Positions 46,848 through 59,095 are shown, counted from the first letter of the stretch. The stretch: DNA of 64,000 nt from Dama dama (GCF_033118175.1 NC_083698.1:46727501-46791500); one strand, 5' to 3'. A program made the numbers and translations. The notes: a model not told the origin generated them from the letters alone.

Positions 46848-46938
46848 TTTTTAAAGTCATACTGTGCCACATGTGGGATCTTTGTTCCCCTGGTGAATCT
46901 GTGCCCCTCTGGACTGCCAGGGAAGTCCCCGATCCATT
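46848..46938 (-). mobile_element. CHR-type tRNA SINE fragment
   Basis: A T run, then tgccacatgtgggatctttg and tggactgccagggaagtccc. Confidence 0.75.
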
Positions 46939-47399
46939 GTTCTTTGGAGCAACAAGAGGTAGAGCAGCAAATCCAGGTCTCCAAGTTTCCCCTCTTTTTC
47001 CTCTTTTTGCTCACTGAAGACAGAGGTAGGACTGAGCTTGGCTGAGCAGAGCTGAGATCCCCAAATCGTCATTTACCTATGAACTTTACTCCAGAGAAGA
47101 CCTGGTAAGCAGTTAGCATGACCTTCATATTCTGCATCCTTTCCTTCTCTGTAAAAATAATAATAATGACACAGCTGACAACTTCAAATAAGTACCAACA
47201 ATGTTTAAAGAACTTTATGAAGCTCTTATAAATGTGGGGAAAGTTGAGAAGGCTTTGATTCTGCCTTGGAACATCTGGCAGCCTCATGACTAGCAGAGCT
47301 GGACAATTGTTAAAAACTGGCGGTCCTATGTTCTGACATTAGAAAAGAGTAACATGTGGATCTCTGTTCTTATAGAAATGTGGTTCCAAGCCTGGTTAG

Positions 47400-48714
47400 A
47401 CCTGCAGCAATGCCAAAGAATGTTCAAACCACCACCCAATTGTACTCATCTCACACGCTAGCAAAGTAATGTTCAAAATTGTCCAAGCCAGGCTTCAACA
47501 GTACATGAACCATGAACATCCAGATGTTTAAGCTGAATTTAGAAAAGGCAGAGGAACCAGAGATCAAATTGCCAACATGCATTGGATCATCAAAAAAGCA
47601 AGAGAATTCCAGAAAAACACCGACTTCTACTTTATTGACTACACCAAAGCCATTGACTGTGTGGATTCCAACAAACTGGAAAATTCTTAAAGAGATGGGA
47701 ATACAAGACCACCTTACCTGCCTCCTGAGAAATCTGCATGCAGGTTAAGAAGCAATAGTTAGAACCAGACATGGAACAACAGATTGGTTCCAAATTGGAA
47801 AGGAGTACATCAAGGTTGTATATTGCTACCCGGCTTATTTAACTTACATGCAGAGTACATCATGTGAAAAGCCAGGTTGCATGAAGCACAAGCTGGAATC
47901 AAGATTGCTGGGAGAAATATCAATAACCTCAGATACACAGATGAGACCACCCTTATGGCAGAAAGTGAAGAGAAACTAAAGAGCCTCTTGATGAAAGTGA
48001 AAGAGGAGAGTGAAAAAGTTGGCTTAAAACTCAACATTCAGAAAACTAAGATCATGGCATTTGGTCCTATCACTTCATGGCAAATGGATGGAGAAACAAC
48101 AGAAACAGTGACAGACTCTATTTTTTTGGGCTCCAAAATTACTGCAGATGGTGACTGCAGCCATAAAATTAAAAACACTTGCTCCTTGGAATAAAAGTTA
48201 TCACCAAACTAGAGAGCATATTAAAAAGCAGAGACATTACTTTGCCAACAAAGGTCCATCTCGTCAAAGCTATGGTTTTTCCAGTAGTCATGTATGGATG
48301 TGAGAGTTGGACTATAAAGAAAGCTGAATGCCAAGGAATTGATGCTTTTGAGCTGTGGTGTTGGAGAAGACTCTTGAGAGTCCCTTGGACTGCAAGGAGA
48401 TCCAACCAGTCCATCCTAAAGGAGATCAGTCCTGGGTGTTCATTGGAAGGACTGATGCTGAAGCTGACACTCCAATACTTTGGCCACCTGATGCGAAGAA
48501 CTGACTCATTGGAAAAGATCCTGATGCTGGGAAAGATTGAAGGCAGGAGAAGAAGACGATGACAGAGAATGAGATGGTTGGATGGCATCACCAACTCAAT
48601 GGACATGAGTTTGAGCAAGCCCTGGGAGATGATGATGGATAGGGAAGCCTGGCATGCTGTAGTCCATGGGGTCACAAAGAGCTAAACATGACTAAGCAAC
48701 TGAACTGAACTGAA
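47400..48714 (+). mobile_element. BovB LINE 3' part, first of two tandem ends
   Basis: Sense BovB reverse-transcriptase sequence from gccaaagaatgttcaaacca. The frame 47512-47748 has FKLNLEKAEEPEIKLPTC (a shifted frame), and 47877-48194 has KIAGRNINNLRYTDETTLMA, where the catalytic YADD is altered to YTDE. The 3' section is at 48179-48562. It ends aactgaactgaac. Frameshifts make it non-functional. Confidence 0.93.
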
Positions 48715-48727
48715 CCCTAGGTATTTA

Positions 48728-49384
48728 GGAAAGATACATCTGGTCCCATCACTTCATGGGAAATAGATGGGGAAACAGTGTCAGACTTTATTTTTGGCGG
48801 CTCCAAAATCACTGCAGATGGTGACTGCAGCCATGAAATTAAAAGACGCTTACTCCTTGGAAGGAAAGTTATGACCAACCTAGATAGCATATTAAAAAGC
48901 AGAGACATTACTTTGCCAACAAAGGTCCATCTAGTCAAGGCTATGGTTTTTCCAGTGGTCATGTATGGATGTGAGTTGGACTGTGAAGAAAGCTGAGCGC
49001 CGAAAAATTGATGCTTTTGTACTGTGGTGTTGAAGAAGACTCTTGAGAGTCCCTTGGACTGCAAGGAGATCCAACCAGTCCATCCTAAAGGAGATCAGTC
49101 CTGGGTGTTCACTGGAAGGACTGATGCTGAAGCTGACACTCCAATACTTTGGCTACCTGATGCGAAGAGCTGACTCATTGGAAAAGACCCTGATGCTGGG
49201 AGGGATTGGGGGCAGGAGAAGAAGGGGATGAGAGAGGATCAGATGGCTGGATGGCATCACCAACTCGATGGACATGTGTTTGAGTAAACTCCAAGAGTTT
49301 GTGATGGACGGGGAGGCCTGGGGTGCTGTGATTCATGGGGTCACAAAGAGTCGGACACGACTGAATGACTGAACTGAACTGAAC
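48728..49384 (+). mobile_element. BovB LINE 3' end, second tandem copy
   Basis: Starts agatacatctggtcccatca and runs through ttggactgcaaggagatcca to gaatgactgaactgaactga. It parallels 48050-48714 of the first copy with numerous substitutions and small indels. The reading frame is broken near 48990. Confidence 0.93.
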
Positions 49385-49900
49385 CATGTCTTTCCCGTTC
49401 CTAGCCTTTGGAACGAGTGCCTACTGACCTTTACAAACAGCAAGCTTTCCTTATATTTTTCAATAGTTTTCCAACTGAAGAGACCTTCGTCCTTGGCCAA
49501 CTCTCCCTCTCTCCATTTTGAATATCAGGGTTTTATTGAATGTAGCTTAGGTCTAAGAAGAAATAATTTAAAGGGGGATGGGGCTAGTATTTTGGCATCA
49601 GATACACTTGAGTTTATGTCTTAGATCTCTTCTACGGCTGTGTGATCTCTGGCGAGAAAAGCTGTGCCATCTCACAGGACCGATGAGAATCTTAAATGGG
49701 GATGGACACCGCTTCCTAAAGTAACTGGCATTTCATAGGCACTAAAGGCAGGTTAGTTCTTTTATTCTCTTTCCTTATTCTAACACAACAAATTCTAGCT
49801 AACTAAAGAGGATTAACTGCTGAAAACATCTATAAAGTAGAAAAACACCACATAGATTGTTTGCCTCTGGGGGATGGAATGTGAAAAAATAATTTGCAAA
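49385..49900. other. Gene-free stretch
   Basis: No exon or recognised repeat. Confidence 0.4.
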
Positions 49901-49904
49901 GGAT

Positions 49905-50115
49905 TATGTCTCAGTCTGTTTGGGCTGCCATAACAAAATACCTTAGAATGTGTGGCTTAAATGACAGAAACTGATTTTCTCAGTTTCTGGAGGCTGGAAG
50001 TTCCAGGTCAAGGTGCCAGACAACAGAGCTACTGGTGAGGTGCTGCTTCCTGCCTTCTGTGTAGATGGCTGCCTTCTCTCCATATTCTCACATGGGGGTT
50101 GGGGCTTTAACATAC
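49905..50115. repeat. Old interspersed repeat, copy 2
   Basis: gtttgggctgccataacaaa, tttctggaggctggaagttc and aggtcaaggtgccagacaac. Same type as 46078-46440 but closer to its ancestral form. Confidence 0.6.
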
Positions 50116-50169
50116 TAGTTCTGGGGAACCAGCACTGAAATTGAAACTGTGATTTAAAAACTCCCAACA

Positions 50170-50458
50170 GGACTTCCCTGGTAGCTCAGTGGTAAAGAAT
50201 CTGCCTGTCAATGCAAAGGACATGGGTTTAGTCGCTGGTCTGGGAAGATCCCACATGCTGAGGGACATTAAAGCCAGGGAGCCTCAACTACTAAGCCTGA
50301 GGGCCCTAGAGCGCGTTCTCCAAAACCAGACAAACTGCTGCAATGAGAAGCCCACATGGAAACAAGAGAAGCCCGGCTGGCCACAAGTAGAGAGAACCCA
50401 AGTGCAGCAATGAAGACCCAGTGCAGCCATTAATAAATAAATCTTAAAAAAAAAAAAA
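50170..50458 (+). mobile_element. CHR-type tRNA SINE in L1
   Basis: aggacttccctggtagctca to the poly(A) tail, flanked by ctcccaacag and atcccaacaa, a probable target duplication. Confidence 0.88.
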
Positions 50459-51421
50459 TCCCAACAAACAAAAGTCTAGGACCTGATGGCTTCACAGGTG
50501 AATTCTATCAAACATTTAGAGAAGAGTTAACACCTATCCTTCTGAAACTGTTGCAAAAAATTGCAGAGGAAGGAAAACTTTCAAACTCATTCTGTGAGGG
50601 CACCATCACTCTGCTATCAAAATCAGACAGAGATACCACACACACACATTACAGGCCTTATATCACTGTTGAACACAGACAAAAATCTTCAACAAAACAC
50701 TAGCAATCTGAAACCACAATACCTTAAAAAGATCATACACCATGATCAAGTGGGATTCATCCCAGAGATGCAAGAACTTTTCAATATCTGCAAATCTATC
50801 AACGTGATACACCATATCAACAAACGGAAGAATAAAAACCATATGATCATCTCAATAGATGCAGAAAAAGCTTTTGACAAAATTCAGCTCCCATTTATGA
50901 TTAAACACTCTCCAGACAGTGGGCACAGAGGGAACATACCTCAACGCAATAAAGACAAATGTATATGACAAATCTACAGCTAACATCATACTCAATGGTG
51001 AAAAGCTGAAAGCATTTCCTCTAAGACCAGGGACAAGACAAGGATATCCACTCTCATCACTTTTATTCAACATAGTTTTGGAAGTCTATCTATGGCAATC
51101 AGAGAAAAAAAAGTAGTAAAGGGAATAAAAATTGGAAAAGAAGTTAAACTGTCACTGTTTGCAGATGACATGATACTATACAGAGAAGATCCTAAAGATG
51201 ATATAAGAAAACTATTAGAACTCATCAATGAATTTGGTAAAGCTGCAGGTTACAAAATCAATACACAGAAATCTGTTGCATTTATATACACCAACAGCAA
51301 AAGATCAGAAAGTGAAATTCAAGAACCAATTCCATTTACCATCACACCAAAAAGAATATAATACCTCAGAATAAACCTACCAAAGGAGACAAAAGACCTG
51401 TATTGTGATAATTATAAGACA

Positions 51422-51718
51422 CTGTTAAGGAATCTGCCTACCAATGCTGGAGACACGAGTTCAATCCCTGATCTGGGAAGATCCCACATGCCATGGAGCA
51501 GTTAAGCCTAGGTACCACATAGGCTTATTGAGCCCATGTGCTGCAACTACTGAAGCCCATGCTCTACAACAAGAGAAGACACCACAATGAGAAGCCTGGG
51601 CACTACAAATAGCGAGTGGTCCCCACTTGTCACAACTAGAGAAAAAGCCTATGCAACAATGAAGACCCAGCACGGCCAAAAAAATAATAAAGATAAGTAA
51701 ATTAATAAATTAAAAAAA
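51422..51718 (+). mobile_element. CHR-type tRNA SINE in L1
   Basis: aaggaatctgcctaccaatg, gatctgggaagatcccacat, gctgcaactactgaagccca, and an A-rich tail at 51680-51720. Confidence 0.86.
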
Positions 51719-53639
51719 GAAATAAACCCATGCACCCATGGTCAATTAATCTGTGACAAAGGAAGCAAGACTACACAGTGTTGGAAAGAGTCTCTTCAAC
51801 AATCGGTGCTGGGAAAACTGTACAGTTACACATAAAAAGTGAAATTAAATCATTCTGTAACACCATACACAAAACTAAGCTCAAAATGGAATAAAGAACT
51901 AAATGTAAGATCACACACTATAAAACTCCTAGAGGAAAACACAGGCAGACCACTCTCTGACGTAAATCGCAGCAATATCTTTTTTGATCCATTTTCCAGA
52001 ATATGGAAATGAAAAGAAAAATAAATAAATGGGGCCTAAACTTGGAAGTTTTTGCACAGCAACGGGAACAATAAACAAAAAAAGACAACTCACAGATTGG
52101 GAGAAAATATTTGTAAATGAAATGACTGATGAGGGGTTAAACTCCAAAATTTACGAACAGCTCATGATGCTTAACAGCATCAAAACAACCTAATTGAAAA
52201 AACAAAAGAAGACCTAAATAGATATTTCTCCAAAGAAGATATACAGATGGCCAAGAGGCACATGAAAAGATGTCCAACATCGCTAATTGTTAAATGCAAA
52301 TCAAAACTACAATGAGATATCACCTCACATCAGTCAAAACAGCTAGCATCAAAAAATCCACAAACAATAAATGCTAGAGAGGGTGTGGAGAGAAGGGAAC
52401 CCTCCTAAACTGTTGATAAGAATGTAAATTGGTATAGCCACTATGGAGAACAGTATGGAGGTTTCTTTAAAAAACTAAAAATAGAGTTACCACATGACCC
52501 TCAATTCCACTCTTGGTCATATATCTGGAGAAAAACATGATCCCAAAGAACACATGCACCCCAATGTTCATCACAACACTGTTTACAATAGCCAAGACAT
52601 GGAAGCAGCCTAAATGTCCATTGACAGAGGAATGGATAAAGATGATGTGGTACATATATACAATGAAATATTACTCAGCCATCACAAAGAATGAAATAAT
52701 ACCATTTGCAGCAACATGGATGCATCTAGACATTGTCATATTGAATGAAGTAAGTCACACAGAGAAGGAGAAATATCCCATGACATCCCTCATATGTGGA
52801 ATCTAAAAGGAAATGATACAAATGAACTTACAAAACAGAAACAGACTCACAGATGTAGAGAACGAATTTATGGTTGCCAGAGGGAAGGACGGGGGAAGGG
52901 ACAGTTAGGGAGTTTGAGATGGACACGTAGACAACTGTATTTAAAATGGATAACTAACAAGGACTTACTGTTTAGCACAGGGAACCCTGCTCAATGTGAT
53001 GTGGCAGCCTGGATGGGAGGGGAGTGTGGGGGAGAATGGATACATGTATATGTATGGTTGAGTCCCTTCACTGTTTACCTGAAACCATCACAAACAACAC
53101 TGTTCATCATCTATCCCGCAATAAAAAATTTAAAGACACAGTTTTGGAGAGCGTTCCTATGGCTCATTACAGAGAAATGGGGCTTCTAATGTTACCTATT
53201 TTCTGGGAGCCCTATTGTCTGGGAGAAGGAGAAAGGAGAATATGACCTTTCATTTGAAAGGTCAAGGATTCCCCAGTTAGCCTAGGACCAGCCTCACACA
53301 TCCAGAGACTTTCCAGTCCTTGGGTGGTTGGAATTCAACTTGCTCATGAGGCTTCCCGGGTTTCCTGAGCTGAGTGGGAAGGTGATCATTTGCATGGACA
53401 AACCTCTCCTGCGAGTCATGACACCTCAAAGTCCTGGGCACTTACTCTCTGGATAGCCAGCCTCTGACTCCAGGCCCTGAAACTGACCTTCTCCCTGCTA
53501 CAGTCCCCTCCTGCCAGCCATCCTCTAGCCATCCAGCTGCCCTCCATCCCCCTGGCCCCTTCCCTAACCTCTAGGGCTGGTAGCCACCTAGGCACCTATC
53601 CAGGCTTTGTCTTACCTCCCAGGACAATCACCCCTGTAC

Positions 53640-56345
53640 CACTCTGAGAGTGCACTGGGACAGTAAATACGCATCCTTTTTGGTCCCATCAGACACCAGA
53701 GCTCCAGTCACTGTCATTCCAGGAAATCTCTCTAAATTCCCCAAACAGGAGCCCTTCTCTTACAGGGCTCTGCTGGTTAAACTATCATAGGGGCATAAAT
53801 GTATTCAAGTGCCATGATTTGGCCACTCACCTCAAAGGGCTTCCTCTGGGGGTGCCCCTCCCGGCTCCTGTTTCCCTCCTGTGGGCATGGATGCCCTGAC
53901 ATGATACCATGTCACCTGCAACAAGCCCAGGTTCTTGACTTACTGGTGGAACATGCCAAATGGATGCCAGGGACTCCTCTTCCTCTAGTCAGGATGGTAA
54001 ACAGCCCCCAGCACCACCGTAAACAGAGCACTGAAGGCTTATGCCCTGCGTTACTGACATGCTTGAGATGGGAGTCAGCAGGCCCTTTTAATACCCATGT
54101 GGCTGGCACTTAAGCCCCTATTGACACATGGAACCTCACCATTGACTATTGGAACCACAATGCTCAGGCAGTTCCTAATACAGGATTGAGTGAGGTCATA
54201 AATGGGCCCAAGGAGAGTCCTTCGAGGTCGCTGACCTAGCTCATATGTTCTGTTCTTATTACACAGGAATCCCAGGGCTAACTTGCTTTTACTTTGGAAG
54301 GGGTTCCACATACATTTTGAGGCTCCCAATGGGATATGTGAGCAATCCTGCAAGGATACATAACCTCTGTTGCCAGGAATTAAATACCATACAATTTCAA
54401 AGTGCTGTTCTTGGCATCATATTGATGACCTTAGACTGACAGTCCCTTTGAGGAAGCAGCAGGCAGCCTTGTATGTCCTCCCACACCAGTTACAGCAATG
54501 TGGCTGGGCAATTACCCTTCCTAAGACCTAAGGCCCTCCTCACCTGACCAGTTTTAGGGCATCATCTGGTCCTCTAAGGGCCAAGAAACCTCCCCAACAG
54601 TCAAACATCAGTTACTCACATTATACCACCCCCATACTTAGGCAAAACACATACTAGGTCTTTTCATGTTCTGGAGGCAACACACCCCTCATCTCTAAGT
54701 CTTTGCCCCATGTGTGCAAACACATGCATGACTCTGCCACCTTCTGTTGGGATGAAGCCCAACAGCGGGCTTCAGAAGCAGTTCAGCAGACAGTCCAACA
54801 AACCTTACCTTTAATGCCCTCTGACCCTGCTTTCCAAGTCAAGAGCTTGGCCACATCTGACTATGGCTCCTGTTAGTGTCTGGACCAAACAGGAGTTAAC
54901 CTGGCTTCTTACAGACTTTTAGACTAAGCACCTACCCACAATGTCCTTCCCTGGTGGCTTAGACAGTAAAGAATCTGTCTGAAATGTGGAAGGCATGGGT
55001 TCGATCCCTGGGTTGGGAAGATTCCCTGGAGAAGCACCTGCCCACAGTATCAGCTCCAAAATACCCACCTTCAATGCAGTTGTGGGCATCCTCTCGGGCT
55101 CTTATAGAAACTGAGACCCTAACTAGCCTCCACCCCACTACTCCAAATCCACGTTCTGATAAAGTCCTGGCTTAGAGATGCCTCCCAGTGAAGTCCGGCA
55201 TGGCTCCCAGTGCCTCTTTGGTAAAATGGAAATGTACCTTCAGGAGAGGGCCACACCTGATGTCAAAGGCCTTTCCAGATTACAGGAAGCTGTGACTTCC
55301 CCCGTGCTCAGTCCCTCGCCTGGGAGACTTGAGAAGTAACGGTGCCCCCTCTCCCCCACTGTGGCTACTTGGGGAGCCCCTTGGGAACAAATGTCTGGGA
55401 TGGATGGGGAGTCTGTGCTCTTCACAGATGGCATTATTCCAGTGCAGCTGGAAGACGCGGCTCCACCCACCTCTCCTCGGGCACCTCCCTGGAGGAGGGG
55501 AGGGGCTCTCCTGCTCAACCCAGGTGATGGAACTCGTGACTATGCACCCAGCCCTCAAGGAGGCATACCATGGGACCTTCTGCAGAGCCACATGGTCAGA
55601 CTCTTGGGTGGTCACTAATGACCTTGTGGTCTGTTCTGACCATGGGCTGAGGGGCAATTTTCTCACAGGAGGCAAGCCCACCTGCGAGACCCAGATACAG
55701 AAGGAATTAGCTGAGTCCCCAGTTCCTATCATTTCTACCCACATTTCTGCTTACACAAACTGCGCCTCATCAGGAGCCCCTGTCAACAGTCCAGGAGACC
55801 CTCTCATAAGCCCTCCATACTCAGTCCGATACAGGGCTCAGGGTACCTACCATTCCACCAACTTGACAAATAGGCTGCACAACCTCAGGTCACCGGGGAG
55901 TTGCGCCTCAATGACTTGACCACAAAGGGGCAGGACTCCCCTCTCTAGCAGCAGCCAAGGGTGCAACAAAAAAAGTGCCTTCTCTGCTCCCAAACCAAAC
56001 ACCAGAGATCATCCAGATGCGGGACACACTCCTAGAGAGACCACCACACGTCTGCGGGCAGAATGGCTCCCTTGGCCCACTGCCCGTTTCTGCTGGGGCT
56101 TCCAGAAAGGGTGTTCCAATCACCAATGCTTACCAGGGCCTCCCCTTGGCAACCCCCACCCAGAACTCCTCTACTAAATACGTTTTCTCTTTCTTCTTTG
56201 TGCCTGCTTGCTTTGGATGGACAGACATCACAGGCTCTGACCAGGAGAGGTCTCTGCAGAGTGGCCTCTGCAATCTAACACTCTTTGGATCTTCCATCCA
56301 TGTTAGGCCTGCAGGCAACTGGCCTCATGGAGCGTCTTAATGACC
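53640..56345 (+). mobile_element. Degraded endogenous retrovirus pol region
   Basis: Successive plus-strand frames resemble a retroviral pol in order: an aspartic-protease-like active-site segment (about 53690-53780), reverse transcriptase (about 54110-54450), connection region (about 54640-54860 and 55035-55265), RNase H-like segment (about 55420-55720) and possible integrase zinc-region remnants (about 55800-56130). Each part is interrupted by stops and shifts. The reverse-transcriptase catalytic area is damaged and no env or LTR is recognised. A SINE is inserted at 54945-55035. The call rests on domain order read by eye. It cannot encode an enzyme. Confidence 0.68.
54945..55036 (+). mobile_element. 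Bov-tA SINE head inside the ERV remnant
   Basis: gtccttccctggtggcttag to gggaagattccctggagaag. Flanks read cacctacccacaat and cacctgcccacagt, a target-site duplication of about 14 bp. Confidence 0.9.
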
Positions 56346-56365
56346 TTCATAAAGAAACACTCAGG

Positions 56366-56672
56366 GTCTTCCCTGGTGGAAGAGTGGATAAGAATCGGCC
56401 TGCCAACGCAGGGGACACAGGTTTGATCCTTGGACCAGGAGGATCCCACACACCATGGAGAAACTAAGCCCGTGTGCCGCAACTACTGACCCCGCGCTCC
56501 AGAGACTGAGAACCACAACTACTGAAGCCTGAACACCTGGGGGCCCGTGCTCCGCAATGAGAAGCCCCGCACCGCAACAAGCAGCAGCTCCGACTCGCCA
56601 CAACTAGAGACAGCCTGTGCGCAGCCACGAAGACCCAGCACGGCCAAATTTAAAATAAATTAAATAAATGCA
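56366..56672 (+). mobile_element. CHR-type tRNA SINE
   Basis: gggtcttccctggtggaaga, gatccttggaccaggaggat, ccgcaactactgaccccgcg, acccagcacggccaaattta. Confidence 0.87.
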
Positions 56673-56689
56673 ATTATATATAGAGAGAT

Positions 56690-56886
56690 ATATAAAGAAT
56701 CTGCCTGCCAATGCAGGAGACGCAAGAGACAAGGGTTCGCTCCCTGGGTGGGGAAGATCCCCTGGAGAAGGAAGTGGCAACCCACTCCAGTATTCTTGCC
56801 TGGAGAATCCCATGGCCAGAGGAGCCTGGTGGGCTACAGTCTATGGAGTTGCAAAGAGTCAGACATGACTGAGTGGCTAAGCAACA
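56690..56886 (+). mobile_element. Bov-tA SINE
   Basis: Truncated head (ataaagaatctgcctgccaa) and a full body to gtcagacatgactgagtggc, directly behind the CHR copy and its TA tail. Confidence 0.92.
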
Positions 56887-57019
56887 ACACAACAAAAATA
56901 TATATTAAAAAAAAGAGACACTCAAATTACTCTCAGGCACGTGGTCCCCAAAAGGGTTCAAACTCTTGCCCTGGTATTTCTAACCAATAGCATCACTATT
57001 GATAGGCTGAGGCCAGCAC

Positions 57020-57195
57020 AAAACACATCTATTTTTTATAAACACAGTTTTATTGGGACTTGGCCACACCCATTTTAAGTATCTGCACACCTGTGGCTGA
57101 TTTCCTTGCAGAGCTGAGTAGCTGTAATGCAGAACACCTTGCCTGAAAAGCCTCAATTATTTGCTATCCAGGCCTTTATAGAAAAGGTTCGACAG
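57020..57195. repeat. Old DNA-transposon-like repeat
   Basis: ttttataaacacagttttat, ggccacacccattttaagta, gcctttatagaaaaggttcg. A widespread mammalian repeat I recognise by pattern but cannot name securely. Confidence 0.5.
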
Positions 57196-57963
57196 CCCGG
57201 CTCTACTGTGTGGCGTTTGGGTTGCAGGAGGGCAAGAGGGGCAGGCAGTATGGCTGGGAGGCTAGAAATAAAGAGAAGCTGCATGTATTCAACACAAAGT
57301 TTGGAAAAATATAGAGAATAGGCTGTTGGGTAGGAGAGGAGAAAATGCTGACTCTGCCTTGACTGAGCCAACCTGGGGCCATTTACTGAGATTGGGTGCA
57401 CTGGGCAGAGAAGAGTTAGCATATGAAACAACTGAAGATTTAAATTTTGAACAAGTGTAATTCTGAGATGTCAATGTGACCTCATCAGGATGGAGAATTG
57501 AGAGCTAGGAAACAGATGGTGTTTAGTCCAGGAGAACAAACATGAGGGACAGTAGAAAGGGAAAAGGAAGGTCATGAAAAGTCTGGGGGAGAAAAATAAG
57601 AAAGAGAAGAATACCGTGAAGCACTGAGCTGGAGATGCCAACAAGCCAGGGTTTCCAAAAGGCCACACCGGTGGTCTGGCCACACAGACGCAAGTTGGGG
57701 GGGACTGCCTTCCAACGCTTGGGAGGTCTGGGTGGATACCAGAGCTGACATGCATCCTCAGATGCCTGACAAGACAGGTGTCGACCCCACAGCCTGCTGG
57801 AGTGAGGCAGAGATGGCTTCCAGCCAACCTTCCTCTAAGAAGTCAGGTTGAATCCTAACCCCTTGCATTTACCACATGGAGAGGAGAGCAGGGCCAAGGG
57901 TTCCCCACCTCCCCACCCCTGTGCCCTAATCTCCTTGGGCCAGCTGACCAGAGAATAAGAACC
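57196..57963. other. Gene-free stretch
   Basis: Moderately GC-rich purine-rich text. Minus frames (57827-57471) lack a domain and are taken as chance. Confidence 0.4.
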
Positions 57964-58007
57964 AAGAGACAAGTCACTTAGGCCCAAGAGACAAGTCACT
58001 TAGGCCC
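57964..58007 (+). repeat. 22-bp tandem duplication
   Basis: Two identical adjacent units, each aagagacaagtcacttaggc plus cc. Confidence 0.97.
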
Positions 58008-58049
58008 AACTCTTTTTTCCCTTTAAAAAACAGCAGTATCAAAGCTCAA

Positions 58050-58370
58050 TAAAACTTTTGAAAAAATAATTTAAACAGAAGAAAAAAAACAGCATTATTG
58101 ATATAATGGTGGACTTAAAACGAACAGACTGTCAGTTACTTATCCAGCAAAGATGGGTTTCTTCCGGATCAGAACAGAATTGTTATCCCCGACTTATAAC
58201 TATGGCGAGCCATGAACAAATCCCGCCCACAGCACGGGAAGAAGTAGGCTTCTACAGGGGGAACTGGGAGGGTGGGAGCAAATAAAGAGCCCTCGGCTTC
58301 TCATTGGCTGAGTCCTTGCCAGGAAAGGAGTCTTTTTCCTGTTGGGCTCTGCTATCAGCATAGGATGTGA
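58050..58370. other. Unclassified compositional island
   Basis: From about 58130 it has ccggatcagaacag, ccccgacttataactatggc, aatcccgcccacagcacg and cattggctgagtccttgc. It is richer in CpG than its neighbours. Could be an LTR or other old element; no coding sequence is supported. Confidence 0.35.
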
Positions 58371-58424
58371 GAGCGCCCCCTTCTGCTCTTCCAACTCAGT
58401 TTGAGATTTCTCAAATTTGTTGAT

Positions 58425-58850
58425 TTTTTTTTTTTTTTTTTTTTACCATATACCCATTTTAAGTATATAGTCCTGACAAATGAACACACTCCTGTAAACA
58501 ACACCATAATCAAAATATAGACCATTTCCATTGCCCCTAAAAGCTTCCTCAGCCCTTTTGTAGTAAATCCCTCTCCACAGCTCAGCCCCAAGCAACCACT
58601 GATATGCTTTCCATCATTTTAGATCAGTTTTGCTTGTTCCAGTGTTTCACATAAATGAAACTTGTTTGGATTCTTTCAGCAGAATGAATGACCTGTATCA
58701 GTAGTTTATTCCTCTTTATTGTGGTTAGTATTTCATTACTATAAATATTGGTCTGATACAGCAGAATTTTTTTTCTTTATGACCTGATGATGAACACTTC
58801 AGTTATTTCAATTTTTTTGCTGTTACGAAAAGAGCCTAGTTTCTTCTTTT
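58425..58850 (-). mobile_element. L1 3'UTR fragment with poly(T) start
   Basis: A T run at 58425-58444 (reverse poly(A)), then acaacaccataatcaaaata, tagaccatttccattgcccc and gtttattcctctttattgtg: an old L1 3' end in reverse. Confidence 0.65.
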
Positions 58851-58929
58851 CATCTCAGAAGGTAAATCCCTTCTATGCCTGCAGGTAGGAGAGAGGAGAG
58901 ACTGGAATGGAGGTTGACTCCAGTGTTGG

Positions 58930-59095
58930 CCTCAGGTTAGGATGCATCAGATCACCTAGAGTGCTGTGAAAACACAGATGCTGGTCTCCAGCCCCAGAAC
59001 TGAGTCAGTGGATCTGGGGTGGGTCCAGGATTTGCCTTGCTCTCCAGTAGTGAGGCTGCTGTTCCGGGGACCATACTTGGAGAACCACTGATCTT
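58930..59095. mobile_element. MER5-like hAT element
   Basis: atcacctagagtgctgtgaa, gtgggtccaggatttgcctt, ggggaccatacttggagaac then cactg, the typical MER5 end. Confidence 0.7.

Larger units (their letters stand above)
50120..53140 (+). mobile_element. L1 LINE, ORF2 C-terminal half and 3'UTR
   Basis: Sense L1 with reverse-transcriptase pieces (50561-51116) and a frame at 51092-51361 reading KLSLFADDMILYRED, an intact F-ADD catalytic motif. The C-terminal region continues to 52806, then the 3'UTR (tttagcacagggaaccctgc, atcccgcaataaaaaattta). CHR SINEs at 50170-50455 and 51422-51715 interrupt it. Frames are otherwise broken. Confidence 0.9.

Noticed and set aside
48169..48675. 168-codon minus frame
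   Set aside because: It is the antisense of BovB coding sequence, an effect of that repeat's composition.
55280..55919. Longest open frame (196 codons, plus) and its antisense frame (154 codons) as new genes
   Set aside because: The plus frame covers decayed ERV RNase H-like sequence and the antisense frame is its shadow.
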